Shown here: positions 1-8,714 of the stretch, one piece after another
Numbering within the stretch: the first letter of the stretch is position 1
Layout: every line of letters starts with the position of its first letter
DNA from: a virus
IMG/VR virus record: IMGVR_UViG_3300027823_000006
Coordinates: 26,155-90,154 of that record
Length of the DNA stretch: 64,000 bases
Reading direction: 5' to 3' (one strand)
Position numbers and translations under genes: made by a program
Notes under the pieces: model-generated
Seen by the model: the letters and a program-made list of their open reading frames with translations, nothing else
Databases searched by the model: none
What the model was told of the DNA's origin: nothing

Positions 1-2
1 GC

Positions 3-2447
3 GGGCGGCTTCTCGACATCGACGTTGCAGGCAGGACCTACAAGGTCTTGCCGACGTTTTCGACGAAACACCTTGTGGCCAAGACCGGCCTCTACAACCT
101 GTTCTATGCCGACGTTGTCCGTGCGGTGCGTATCGCCGGCGGCGTCGACGAAGCGGGAACGCACGCGACTATCGAAGAGGTCACCAAGGACTACCGGATT
201 CCGCAAACGGTGGCGGAGGTCAAAGAGATCTGCGACACGATGATCGACTACGTGGTCGAGGGCGCCAAGACCGCATCGCAATGCGCGCTCGCGGTGGACA
301 CCGAGACCAACACCGTCAATCCTCATCGCAAGGACGCCAAGATCCTGTGCATCTCGTTCTCATGGGACACAGGACGGGCGACCGCAATTCCGTTGTTCCA
401 TCGGGAAGCGACGTGGACGGACGAGGAGTTGGAAGAAGTCATCGGGCACGTTCAGCGAGTGCTCGAGTGTGCGAAGCCCAAGGTCTTCCACAACGCCAAG
501 TTCGATCTCAAGATGATCGAGCTGAGACATGGTTGGCGCGTCAATAACGTCGCGTGGGATTCGCTGCTCGGCGAGCACCTCCTGCGCGAGGACATGACGG
601 GCTCCTACGGCCTCAAGGTCTTGGGTCGCAGCTACTTCCCGATGTTCAGCAACTACGCCGACAAGGTGCAGGAGCTGGCGGAGCAGCTGACGCCCGAAGA
701 AGAAGGTGTCCGCACCGTGCTCATCAAGACACGCAAGGGCAAACCGAAGAAAGGCATCCCGGGTATCGAAGACGGCCTGACGATGGAGCTGAGCAAAAAG
801 GAACTAGAGTCCTACTTGTTTGGTACCAAGCGCGACCGCAAGAAGCGATCGATGGACGAAGGCTACGAACGCGTTGCCCTCGACACCTTGCTCATCTATG
901 CCGCCGTCGACACCGACCTGACGCGACGTCTCCTGCGTCACCAGTTTGTGCGAATGCAGCAAGAGGGCTTCCAGCAGAACGCGCGCGCCCTGATGTCCTC
1001 CCACTGCGTGCCGGCCTCGCGTGTGCTTGGAAAGATGGAGTTCGACGGCTTTCGTGTCGATCGGCCTTACATCGAGAAGCTCGAAATCGACCTCGCCAAG
1101 ATTGTTGACGAGAAGAAGGCCATGCTTGCGAGCATGTGGGACCCCGACAAGAAGGCCAAGGGGATCGAATTCAACCCAAACTCCACGGCAGACATCGCGA
1201 CGATCCTTTACGGCATCGGCGTACCGCAGCCCGAGGGCGGACGGCGTGCTTACGCAGAGGATTGGATCGAGCGGAACAAGAAATCGAACAAGTACAAGAC
1301 CGACAAGAAGATGCTCAAGGCGTTCGTCGAACGCATGAAGTGTCCGTTCTCGAAGACGCTGCTCGAGTACCGTGCTGCGCACAAGGCACTGACGGGCTTC
1401 GTTCACGACATTAAGGCACTGTCTGAGTACGACGGCTACCTGCACACCAGCTTCCACTTGCACGGCACGTCGACGGGACGTCTGTCTTCGTCGAACGTCA
1501 ACATGCAGAACCAGCCCAAGAAGCTGGCAGGTGTGAACATCAAGAAGATCTTCATCCCGGACGACCCCGAGGAGGAGCTGATCTTCAACGTTGACTGGAA
1601 GGGCGCCGAGATTCGCGTGTTCACGGCGTATGCGCCCGACGAACAACTCATCACGGCGTTGAACGCGGGACTCGACGTTCACAGCTGGTTCACGCAGGAG
1701 ATCTTCGGGATTCCCTACGAAGAGGTCGAGGCCCAGAAGGACATCAGTGACGAGATGTCCAAGACGCGCACCACGGTCAAGCGCGTCGTGTTCGGCATTC
1801 TCTACGGCGCTATGGCGAAGAAGATTGCCGAGACCGCCGGCATCTCGGAAGAGGCTGCACAAAACGTCATCGACAAGCTGTTCAACCGCTTCCCGTCCCT
1901 GAAGAACTACATGGACGAGGTCGTGGCTCAGATCCACACGAAGGGCTTCGTCGAGACCTTGTTCGGGCGCCGCCGTCGGTTCCCGCTCCAGACGGTCAAC
2001 GGCTTTTTCCGTGGCCAAGCTGAACGGCGTGGCAAGAACATGAAGATTCAGTCGACGTCGTCAGACATCGTTGTGGCGCAGCTCATTGAAATCTTCGAGA
2101 ACATTGGACAGCTCGGCGGTCGTTGCTGCATTACGGTTCACGACTCGATCGTCGGAACCATCAAGAAGAAGTACATCGGGCAGGCTCAAGCGTTCTTCGA
2201 CTACTACTGCGTGGAACGTGTCAGCCAGAAGTTCCCATGGCTGCCGGTCGCGTTCGCACACGACGTGAGCGTGGGGTCCAACTACGGCGAGACGATCGCC
2301 TTGGCGGACTACATCGCTCGAAACCCGCCCAAGCCGATGACGCTTGACCAGGAGTTCCTCCAGGTTCTCGATGAAGAGTCCCTGGAGGAGCTGCGGGAAG
2401 ATGAAGAAGAAGCTGCGCTGGCGTCCGTCGTTAGTGCTAAAGCGTGA
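3..2447 (+). CDS. UDG-like domain fused to family A DNA polymerase (5' end outside window)
   Basis: Replicative DNA polymerase of the Pol I family with a proofreading domain. The frame is open to the window edge, so the N-terminus is missing; the first possible in-window start is TTG at 48. Residues are counted from that TTG. The stretch before about residue 35 (VLPTF..., then LYNLFYADVVRAVRIAGG) resembles the C-terminal end of a uracil-DNA glycosylase fold. Exonuclease motifs are LAVDTETN (D84, E86), HNAKFD (D153) and YAAVD (Y284, D288). Polymerase motif A is VDWKGAEIR (D516), motif B is RTTVKRVVFGILYG (574-587) and motif C is VHDS (H698, D699). All catalytic residues are present, so the polymerase should be active. 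The UDG part lacks the expected histidine after PTF. An exonuclease gene follows 46 bases later. Confidence 0.93.
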   Translation, partial: GRLLDIDVAGRTYKVLPTFSTKHLVAKTGLYNLFYADVVRAVRIAGGVDEAGTHATIEEVTKDYRIPQTVAEVKEICDTMIDYVVEGAKTASQCALAVDTETNTVNPHRKDAKILCISFSWDTGRATAIPLFHREATWTDEELEEVIGHVQRVLECAKPKVFHNAKFDLKMIELRHGWRVNNVAWDSLLGEHLLREDMTGSYGLKVLGRSYFPMFSNYADKVQELAEQLTPEEEGVRTVLIKTRKGKPKKGIPGIEDGLTMELSKKELESYLFGTKRDRKKRSMDEGYERVALDTLLIYAAVDTDLTRRLLRHQFVRMQQEGFQQNARALMSSHCVPASRVLGKMEFDGFRVDRPYIEKLEIDLAKIVDEKKAMLASMWDPDKKAKGIEFNPNSTADIATILYGIGVPQPEGGRRAYAEDWIERNKKSNKYKTDKKMLKAFVERMKCPFSKTLLEYRAAHKALTGFVHDIKALSEYDGYLHTSFHLHGTSTGRLSSSNVNMQNQPKKLAGVNIKKIFIPDDPEEELIFNVDWKGAEIRVFTAYAPDEQLITALNAGLDVHSWFTQEIFGIPYEEVEAQKDISDEMSKTRTTVKRVVFGILYGAMAKKIAETAGISEEAAQNVIDKLFNRFPSLKNYMDEVVAQIHTKGFVETLFGRRRRFPLQTVNGFFRGQAERRGKNMKIQSTSSDIVVAQLIEIFENIGQLGGRCCITVHDSIVGTIKKKYIGQAQAFFDYYCVERVSQKFPWLPVAFAHDVSVGSNYGETIALADYIARNPPKPMTLDQEFLQVLDEESLEELREDEEEAALASVVSAKA

Positions 2448-2463
2448 TTGTTAGAAACGCCAC

Positions 2464-2478
2464 GTTTACGGTATAAGC
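2464..2478 (+). promoter_or_regulatory. GTTTAY-N3-AYAAKC promoter-like motif, copy 1
   Basis: GTTTACGGTATAAGC lies 15 bases before the exonuclease start. The identical 15-mer occurs at 47207. TATAAG could be a -10 element. Related copies sit before the helicase, the GHKL gene and a - strand gene at the window end. Confidence 0.5.
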
Positions 2479-2493
2479 TTTAGCTGAGGACCT

Positions 2494-3060
2494 ATGCCAC
2501 AACGCCCTGCCATGAAGGACTGCAACCTCTTCTTCTTCGACTGTGAGACAGGAGGATTGAATCCTGCTGCCGCAGACATGGTCGAGGTGGCCTGTATCGT
2601 GACGGACCCGTCAGGACAAAAAGTCCTCAACGAGTACCACACGAAGGTCCACCCGAAGAAGCCGGTCGATCCCGGGGCAGCGCGGGTCAATGGTTACAAC
2701 ACGGAGAAGTGGGCATCCGAGGCCATCAATCTCGATGTTGCAATGGTAACGATGTTGGGGATGGGACGTGACTCTGTCTTCGTCGCACACAACACTCCCT
2801 TTGACTGGGGATTCTTCGAGATGGCGATGGCTGCGCGTGGCCAGCGCTGGAACGGCGACTACCACAAGATCGATACCGTCGCACTGGCCACACCCCTCCT
2901 GAAGGCAGGACACGTCCCCAACCTCAAGTTGGTCACGCTGGCCGCACACTTCGGTATTGAACATGAAGCTCACCGTGCGATGGGTGACGCAAAGGCGTGT
3001 CGCGGCGTCTATCTGAAGTTGATGGAGATGTACAACACGGTGTTCCCAACTGTGCACTGA
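2494..3060 (+). CDS. DnaQ-like DEDDh 3'-5' exonuclease
   Basis: A 188-residue exonuclease of the DnaQ/RNase T type that would degrade single strands or proofread. The motifs are FFDCETGGL (D16, E18), AHNTPFDWGF and HRAMGDAKA, where H and D complete the DEDDh set. Start ATG 2494 sits near GAGG; a second ATG six codons on (MKDCNLFFF) is also possible. The polymerase just upstream carries its own exonuclease domain, so this enzyme is probably for repair, recombination or turnover of host DNA. It converges with the terminase gene, only 3 bases apart. Confidence 0.9.
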   Translation: MPQRPAMKDCNLFFFDCETGGLNPAAADMVEVACIVTDPSGQKVLNEYHTKVHPKKPVDPGAARVNGYNTEKWASEAINLDVAMVTMLGMGRDSVFVAHNTPFDWGFFEMAMAARGQRWNGDYHKIDTVALATPLLKAGHVPNLKLVTLAAHFGIEHEAHRAMGDAKACRGVYLKLMEMYNTVFPTVH

Positions 3061-3063
3061 CGA

Positions 3064-5742
3064 CTACAGGAACCGATAGTTCTGCGTCAGGATGATGTGT
3101 GCGAACCAGCCAAACAGCTGGGCGTGCAGGCAGTCGTCCGGCTGCGTGGGCGCGTGACGCCACACCTTACGGCCTTGCATCGTGACCTCCTCGTAGACGT
3201 TGAGGATGTCGTTGATAGCCGGACTTGCCTGCTTCAGGTTCGGATAGAGCATCTGCTTGTGCAGCAGTTGTCGCGCAAAGTTGTCGATCATTGTGGTGCG
3301 GTCGGCGCTGTAGACCATCGCGTTCGGGTTCCACTCGTACGGCTTCGACAGCGACATGTAACGAATGGACGTGACGCGATGGTCTCCGAGCTTCGCACGC
3401 AGGTACGAGTTGCCGATGGCGCCTTCACCGGCGTCACCGACCAACATCTGGACGCCCCATGCGTTGCACAGTTCGACGATCTCGTCGACCCAGCCGACCG
3501 CGTGACCGTTGGGGAAGATCTTGTAGAAGAGCGTCTTGAGACGACCGTCGGCGAGCTGGCCCCAGATATGGAGCACCGTGCGCGACTTGAACATACCTTC
3601 GCTGCCCTTGATCTCGGCGCCTCCGCCAGACCAGTCGACGCCGGCAGTCACGCGAACGATGCCCTCCTTGGAAAGGGGCAGCGGCAACCGCGTCATCTCG
3701 TGATTCTCGTCGCACAGGGCTTCGAGGATCTCCTTGGTGAGAAGACGAACACCTGTCGACGTACTGACGCCGATGCACTCGTTTAGAAAACGGGACTCGC
3801 CATAGAGAGGCGATTCCATCTTGTAGAGGAGCTTTCCCCAACGCTCGAGGGCCCCTTCGTATCCCACGGACCCCGGCTGCCATGACGCGGGCACGTTGAC
3901 AGGCATGATCGCCTGGGAGATGTGGAAGCCTTTGATGCCAACAGCCTTGTCCTTGGACATGTCGACCCACTGACCCTTACGAGGGTCGAGATAGGTACCA
4001 CAACCAATACAGATAGGACCCAGCTTACCCAAGCCCTTGGTGCTGTCGATAAACGTCCACTTACCACACCCCTTGCACCGCATGCACCATTCGGTCTGCG
4101 ACGACTGAGACCACAAGAACTCAATGGTGTTCTCCATCGTCTTGGGTGTGCCTGCGTAGGCCGAATACTGATATGGCGAGTTAGCCATACACTGACCTGT
4201 AATGAGCGGACGCAGTCCTGGACCGCCGCGGACGACAGGCCGATGATGAGGAACCGTAAAACAATACACGGGCTCATCTGTTACGTGTTCAGTAGTTGTA
4301 CTGTTCTTGCGCCGATAAAAGACAAAGAAATTGTCGACGTAAGCGCATATTTCGTAAGCGATCTTGTCAGGCACGTATTCACGTACACGTTGATTAGGTG
4401 ACCGTCCACACAAGGTCCAAGCGCGATGGACACTGTCGGCCAAAGACTTGGAAACGGTAAACAACGTCCAACGGTCCCAAGACATACCTTCTCGGGCAGT
4501 TGCATTTCCGAGGTAAATGCCTGCGAGCACTTGGCGAAGTAGGTCCTCCGACATGAAGAACTCGTCGGGAATGTACTTTTCAAAGGTGTTTCCGAGACGA
4601 TGAAAATACTCACCGAGAATTCGCGAGTTGATCGTAACGTGTTTGATGTACGGTTTTTTCGAGTTCGAAGCGATGGAATACGTTAGCCCGCAACGCTCGA
4701 TCGTTTCGATAATATCCGACAGGTAGCGCCCCTCGCTTTGTGTAATACAGGGGCGTGGACAGGTCTTAACACCTCTACGTTTAGCCCAACGTATAGAGCC
4801 TTCCGAAAGATACCAACCAACAAGACGCGCGAAGGCATCGTAGGGTAAATCGATTCCGTGAGCGTTCTGACCGTGCGCACCTAAAATGCCGGGAAACGTT
4901 CGACGAAGTGGTGTTGTTGATGTCCGAAGGCCTGCGGGACCCGTTAGTCGAAATGCTTCGCCTTTATCTGTTGCGATACTGCGAGCACTCGAGAACCGCC
5001 ACGATGCTCGCGACATGGACCGTGTCTCGCCCTTCGGGTGCACCCACATCATATGGTCGCCGGTCACACGGATAGACATTTGGTCGTGATTGAACGAAAC
5101 CATCTGACCTGTATGGCGTTTCTGAATCAGTTGCGTCGGATGATGCCACTCGATTCGACCGTCTTCGTCGACATCCGCAATTTCGTCCGCGAGATTTACT
5201 TCCGCTACAGAAATCCAACCTCGTTTACATAGAACTTCTGTACGTGAATCGAAACATTCTTCGATGACGGGAATGACGGACTCGTAAAGGATGTCCTGCA
5301 CTTCGTCGAAGTTGCATCGGTCTGCCGAGTAACCACGTGCACGGTCCGGATCATCGAGAGCGTATGTGAACGCCATCTCGGAACCGTTTGTGAACATACG
5401 CAGAAGCACGTTGTCGATCGAATTCGCGTTGACGAACCCCCTCCGAAGGTCGGGGCTGTACGCGAGGATCTTGGCAACGCGTGTATGCGAGAACTTTCGA
5501 GTCTGTTCTTGCGTCGGTGAAACGTAGTAGGACTTGAAGTTTGGCGTCGCGACCGCCTCGGCGATCATGAACGCGGCCAGGGTGGTCGACTTGGTGACCT
5601 GCCGCCCCGTCTTCAACAGAAGCCGAGGGTACTTACCGTCGTAGACCGCGCCGAACATTGGGTAGTCCTGTAGCGACAACGGCTTGCCGTCGACGTAGAA
5701 CATCCCCTGCGCGATGGTTGAACGATAAACCTCTTCCGACAT
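3064..5742 (-). CDS. terL: Terminase large subunit interrupted by an intein
   Basis: The ATPase-nuclease motor that packages and cuts phage DNA. The 892-residue precursor would splice to 537 residues. Walker A is GRQVTKST (46-53) and Walker B is CNFDEVQD (D146, E147). The intein occupies C163-Q517, right after the Walker B helix. A Cys cluster follows (C553, C556, C559, C578, C581) and looks zinc-binding. The RNase H-like nuclease has D703 (GVDWSGG), D770 (VGDAGEG) and D870 (QPDDCLHA). The joined exteins read VIEE-CMANSPYQ, a natural TerL sequence, which supports the intein call. The gene is - strand like the other virion genes; no CCTATAAT box is seen directly upstream. Confidence 0.95.
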   Translation of the reverse strand: MSEEVYRSTIAQGMFYVDGKPLSLQDYPMFGAVYDGKYPRLLLKTGRQVTKSTTLAAFMIAEAVATPNFKSYYVSPTQEQTRKFSHTRVAKILAYSPDLRRGFVNANSIDNVLLRMFTNGSEMAFTYALDDPDRARGYSADRCNFDEVQDILYESVIPVIEECFDSRTEVLCKRGWISVAEVNLADEIADVDEDGRIEWHHPTQLIQKRHTGQMVSFNHDQMSIRVTGDHMMWVHPKGETRSMSRASWRFSSARSIATDKGEAFRLTGPAGLRTSTTPLRRTFPGILGAHGQNAHGIDLPYDAFARLVGWYLSEGSIRWAKRRGVKTCPRPCITQSEGRYLSDIIETIERCGLTYSIASNSKKPYIKHVTINSRILGEYFHRLGNTFEKYIPDEFFMSEDLLRQVLAGIYLGNATAREGMSWDRWTLFTVSKSLADSVHRAWTLCGRSPNQRVREYVPDKIAYEICAYVDNFFVFYRRKNSTTTEHVTDEPVYCFTVPHHRPVVRGGPGLRPLITGQCMANSPYQYSAYAGTPKTMENTIEFLWSQSSQTEWCMRCKGCGKWTFIDSTKGLGKLGPICIGCGTYLDPRKGQWVDMSKDKAVGIKGFHISQAIMPVNVPASWQPGSVGYEGALERWGKLLYKMESPLYGESRFLNECIGVSTSTGVRLLTKEILEALCDENHEMTRLPLPLSKEGIVRVTAGVDWSGGGAEIKGSEGMFKSRTVLHIWGQLADGRLKTLFYKIFPNGHAVGWVDEIVELCNAWGVQMLVGDAGEGAIGNSYLRAKLGDHRVTSIRYMSLSKPYEWNPNAMVYSADRTTMIDNFARQLLHKQMLYPNLKQASPAINDILNVYEEVTMQGRKVWRHAPTQPDDCLHAQLFGWFAHIILTQNYRFL
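4192..5256 (-). mobile_element. Intein with LAGLIDADG-type endonuclease in terL
   Basis: A 355-residue intein, precursor residues 163-517. It starts with C163 (CFDSRTEVLCKRGW, block A). It has a block B TGDH (227-230), an endonuclease segment with LVGWYLSEGSI (block C, about 307-317) and LAGIYLGNATA (block E, about 406-416), then EPVYCFTV (block F). It ends ITGQ before C518, so the last residue is Gln not Asn and the penultimate residue is Gly not His. In block E the usual acidic residue is Asn (LGNA), so DNA cleavage may be lost or weak. The DNA is visibly more AT-rich than the flanking terL sequence, which suggests later arrival. Confidence 0.9.
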
Positions 5743-5767
5743 ATCAACGGGAACCTAGGAGAATGAA

Positions 5768-7054
5768 ATGAGCAAAGCTGACACCAAGACGTCGATGGAA
5801 GAAACCTTCGCATCCAAGCTCGGCGTCGAGATGGTTACGCCCCGCGTCTTCGAAGAGCTGATTGAACTGAATGCGGGGACGCGCAACGTGGTGTGCGCGA
5901 TCGGTCCGTCGGGCATCGGTAAGACCGCGATCCCGACGCAGGTGGCGAAACGCAGGAACGGCGGCAAGGGCGTTCCCTACGTCGCCCTCCACATGCCGAC
6001 CGCAACGCAGGAAGGTTTCTTCATTCCGACCACGGCCGCCGACACGAAGCTGTATTTCGACCAACGCGTGCCGCGCCTGTTTCAGCCGCTCATCGAGTGG
6101 GCCGCGGAGGTGACCAAGAAGTACAAGGGCAAGGTTCCCAAGGACCAGTGCCCGATTCTCTCGATCGAAGAACTGAATCGCGCCGTCGACAAGTCGGTCA
6201 CGCGCGCTGCTTTCGTTCTGATCGGCGACCGCATGATCGGCGACATCAAGCTGCTCGACTGCATCCAGATCGTGGTGACGATGAACCCGTCGGGCGGCGG
6301 GATGAACGTCAACGAGTTCGAGCGTGACCCCGCGATGCGACGCCGGCTCTTGCCGATCGGTGTTGCGTACAACTACGGCGACTTCATGAAGTACGCCATC
6401 GACGCAGAGTTCCACGAGCACGTCATCGGGCATCTCGGCGCTCAGCCAAGCCATGGGTACGACGACCAAGCTGCGCTGGCCGGCAAGGCGTTCGCGTGCC
6501 CTGCAACCTGGGAGACGGTCTCGCGTCTGTGTGTTCAGTTCGACGAAGCAAAGATTCCGCTGAACAGTTCGATCGGTCGAGCTGCGATCGCAGGTGCGGT
6601 GGGTTCTGCATCGGCGACCGCGTTCCTCGATTTCGTTCGAGACAACACACTCGTCGTCACGCCCGACGATGTGCTGAACAACTACGGCATCGACTCGGAG
6701 ACGCGTCGGCGCTTCAAAGCCTACATCCCAAAGGACGGTGAAGGTCGGCTCGACAAGGTTACCGAGCTGGCCATGGGTCTGGCCACTCGCCTCTTCTCGG
6801 ACCTCTCTAAGAAGCCGGAGGCATTGGTCAAGCAGCTGTCGATCTTCATCGGTGATCTGCCCGAGGAGATCCTGGTCTCGTTCATCCAAAAGATGACGGA
6901 CGAAGCCAACCGGATGGGCAACGAAGCGAAGAGCTTCCTCCAGACGTTGAACCAAAAGCTGGGGCAGGAGCCCAACTTCATGGACGGTCTCAAGAGACTG
7001 CACCACGCCAAGATCGCGGCGCAGAAGGCAGCGTTGGACGCCAGCCCGTCGTGA
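5768..7054 (+). CDS. MoxR-type AAA+ ATPase
   Basis: A 428-residue AAA+ ATPase of the MoxR/AAA_5 kind. These act as chaperones that load cofactors or remodel partners together with VWA-domain proteins. Walker A is GPSGIGKT (46-53), Walker B is ILSIEELNRA (E134, E135), sensor 1 is VVTMNPSGGG and the arginine region is DPAMRRRLLPI. The start ATG has GGAGA eight bases upstream. The likely partner is the VWA protein at 9195-10628, separated from it by two late genes and an HNH gene on the other strand. It converges with the gene ending at 7057. Confidence 0.88.
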   Translation: MSKADTKTSMEETFASKLGVEMVTPRVFEELIELNAGTRNVVCAIGPSGIGKTAIPTQVAKRRNGGKGVPYVALHMPTATQEGFFIPTTAADTKLYFDQRVPRLFQPLIEWAAEVTKKYKGKVPKDQCPILSIEELNRAVDKSVTRAAFVLIGDRMIGDIKLLDCIQIVVTMNPSGGGMNVNEFERDPAMRRRLLPIGVAYNYGDFMKYAIDAEFHEHVIGHLGAQPSHGYDDQAALAGKAFACPATWETVSRLCVQFDEAKIPLNSSIGRAAIAGAVGSASATAFLDFVRDNTLVVTPDDVLNNYGIDSETRRRFKAYIPKDGEGRLDKVTELAMGLATRLFSDLSKKPEALVKQLSIFIGDLPEEILVSFIQKMTDEANRMGNEAKSFLQTLNQKLGQEPNFMDGLKRLHHAKIAAQKAALDASPS

Positions 7055-7056
7055 CG

Positions 7057-7701
7057 TCATGTAACCCGAGCCAGATCCCGTTCAGCTTGAACTCGACGTT
7101 CACGGACGTGAAGTTCGACCGCCGCGAGACGGGCGATCTGAACATCGACAGGTGTTTCCTGAAGGCTCAGCGCCGTGAGGTTGTCTTTGCTGACGTGAGA
7201 CCAGCGTTCCTTGACCTCGTCGATGAGGTGCGTGTGGTGACGTTCTCGATTCAACGCAGGCTGTGCGAACGCGAGCTGCTCAGGCGCGAGTACAAACCCT
7301 GCACGGTTCAAGATCACGCCGGCGTAGCCACGCGGCTCGTTATTGAACTCCCACGACGCGTCTTTCGATGCACGAAGGATCCAGGCCGCCTCGGTGACGG
7401 CCCAGGCAAGACGGGCAGGAGATGCTTCTTCGAGCGTGTCGGGATTGGGCTGAGAACCGTCGAAGGCGATGGCCGTTTTCTCGAACGTGATGGCGTCCCA
7501 GTAGAACGAGGGGACGAGGCGCAACGTCAACGCCGCCATGATCTTGGCCCGATTTCCGTCGGGCAGCTCAACACCCTGATGTTGCAGTTCGAGCCAAATC
7601 GACTCGGGCTCCCACGCAAGGAAGTCTCCGAGCAATCCATACGCGGCTTTCATCAGAACAATGGCGGCAGTGTCCGGATCACGGAGAAGGTCTTTGCTCA
7701 C
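7057..7701 (-). CDS. Unknown late protein
   Basis: 214 residues, not recognised. It is acidic-to-neutral and mostly helical in appearance, with no membrane segment. It begins with GTG preceded by GAGGT. It lies 9 bases downstream of the gene at 7711-8700, so the two are probably one operon driven by the TATAAT box at 8707. A virion or packaging role is inferred from strand and promoter only. Confidence 0.7.
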   Translation of the reverse strand: MSKDLLRDPDTAAIVLMKAAYGLLGDFLAWEPESIWLELQHQGVELPDGNRAKIMAALTLRLVPSFYWDAITFEKTAIAFDGSQPNPDTLEEASPARLAWAVTEAAWILRASKDASWEFNNEPRGYAGVILNRAGFVLAPEQLAFAQPALNRERHHTHLIDEVKERWSHVSKDNLTALSLQETPVDVQIARLAAVELHVRERRVQAERDLARVT

Positions 7702-7710
7702 GCAAGACCT

Positions 7711-8700
7711 CTACCGCATCTGCGCCGACAACATGCGCTGCATGTCGACGGGCAGTGTCTCGAGCACCTGCGCGAGGCGTTGGTGGTCCATGTGACCCGC
7801 CTTGTCGGACGCTTCGCGAACGATGTCGGGGCCGAGGATGTCGGAGTAGAACGTCGAGGGGTACGACGCGACGCGATCGATCGGCAGGAAGCGGCCTGCG
7901 AGGGTGACACCCTGGCCGGCGACCTTGCTCGAGTTGAACACCGTCATCAGCGGATCGGGCAGCTTGCGATCGTAGTGACGCGCGAGTCCAGAGAGCTGGT
8001 CCATTTCACCGATGGCTTCAGCGAGCTTGATCTGTTCCTGGCGATTGCGAAGCTCCAGCGGCATACGCTTCACGGCGTTGGCGAGCTTCTGGTAGCCGTC
8101 CTTGTGTTCGATGGGCGCGGCTTCGCGGCGTGCCTCAAGCCAGTCGACCAACGGCTGACGATCGGTGACGGTCAAACCCGCCATCTTGCGGATCTCGTCA
8201 CGTACGCTGACACCGTAGAACGCAGCCTTCTCGACCAGGCGACGACTCGCGAGCGCACGATGCTCGATGGAGAGGTTCTTGCCTTCGTTACGAAGCTTCT
8301 CCTCGGCAAGCTTGACGTGGCTGGCCTGCGTCACGCGGATCCGGCGAATGTCGGGCAGGAGAAACGCGTTGGGGGACTCGACGGCTGCCGCGACCTTGGG
8401 GCGCGCGTAGAGAGTGTCGTCGACGTTGTAGACCTCGCAGGCCTCTTTGATGGCTCGAGTGACGTGCGATGGGAGGTTCGGAAGGCCCTCGCTGTAGACC
8501 CGCGAGAGCATCGCATGCTCGCGCGTGTGAACAGGGAAAGCTCGCTTTTCCGACCATGCGAACGCCGTGTTGGGGAGCTTGTCGTACTCCTCACCGTCCA
8601 CGTCGAAGTCCTGGATCGCGGCGGCGAGCTTCGGACGGTCGGAAACACGACGCACGAGGTGCGCCATCACAGGGTCAGAGAACTGGTCCACAACGGCCAT
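7711..8700 (-). CDS. Unknown late protein, probably from a leaderless mRNA
   Basis: 329 residues beginning MAVVDQFSDPVM. It is rich in charged helices (for example VKLAEEKLRNEGKN) and is not recognised. The frame is open further upstream, but ATG 8700 is chosen because the TATAAT box ends only 6 bases before it, which would place the transcript start at the A of ATG. There is no Shine-Dalgarno site. It heads a two-gene operon with 7057-7701. The late-type promoter suggests a virion or morphogenesis protein. Confidence 0.75.
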   Translation of the reverse strand: MAVVDQFSDPVMAHLVRRVSDRPKLAAAIQDFDVDGEEYDKLPNTAFAWSEKRAFPVHTREHAMLSRVYSEGLPNLPSHVTRAIKEACEVYNVDDTLYARPKVAAAVESPNAFLLPDIRRIRVTQASHVKLAEEKLRNEGKNLSIEHRALASRRLVEKAAFYGVSVRDEIRKMAGLTVTDRQPLVDWLEARREAAPIEHKDGYQKLANAVKRMPLELRNRQEQIKLAEAIGEMDQLSGLARHYDRKLPDPLMTVFNSSKVAGQGVTLAGRFLPIDRVASYPSTFYSDILGPDIVREASDKAGHMDHQRLAQVLETLPVDMQRMLSAQMR

Positions 8701-8704
8701 GCTG

Positions 8705-8714
8705 CAATTATAGG
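8705..8714 (-). promoter_or_regulatory. Late promoter motif P1 (CCTATAATTG)
   Basis: On the - strand the sequence reads GCCTATAATTGC, with TATAAT at 8707-8712, 6 bases before ATG 8700. TTGATT lies 15 bases upstream but is not shared by the other copies. The TAA stop of the upstream HNH gene lies inside the TATAAT. Confidence 0.6.

Noticed and set aside
804-2018. 404-residue - strand reading frame
   Set aside because: Shadow of the DNA polymerase gene, whose catalytic motifs are complete; no protein-like motif in the reverse frame.
5744-7060. 438-residue - strand reading frame
   Set aside because: Shadow of the MoxR-type ATPase on the + strand.
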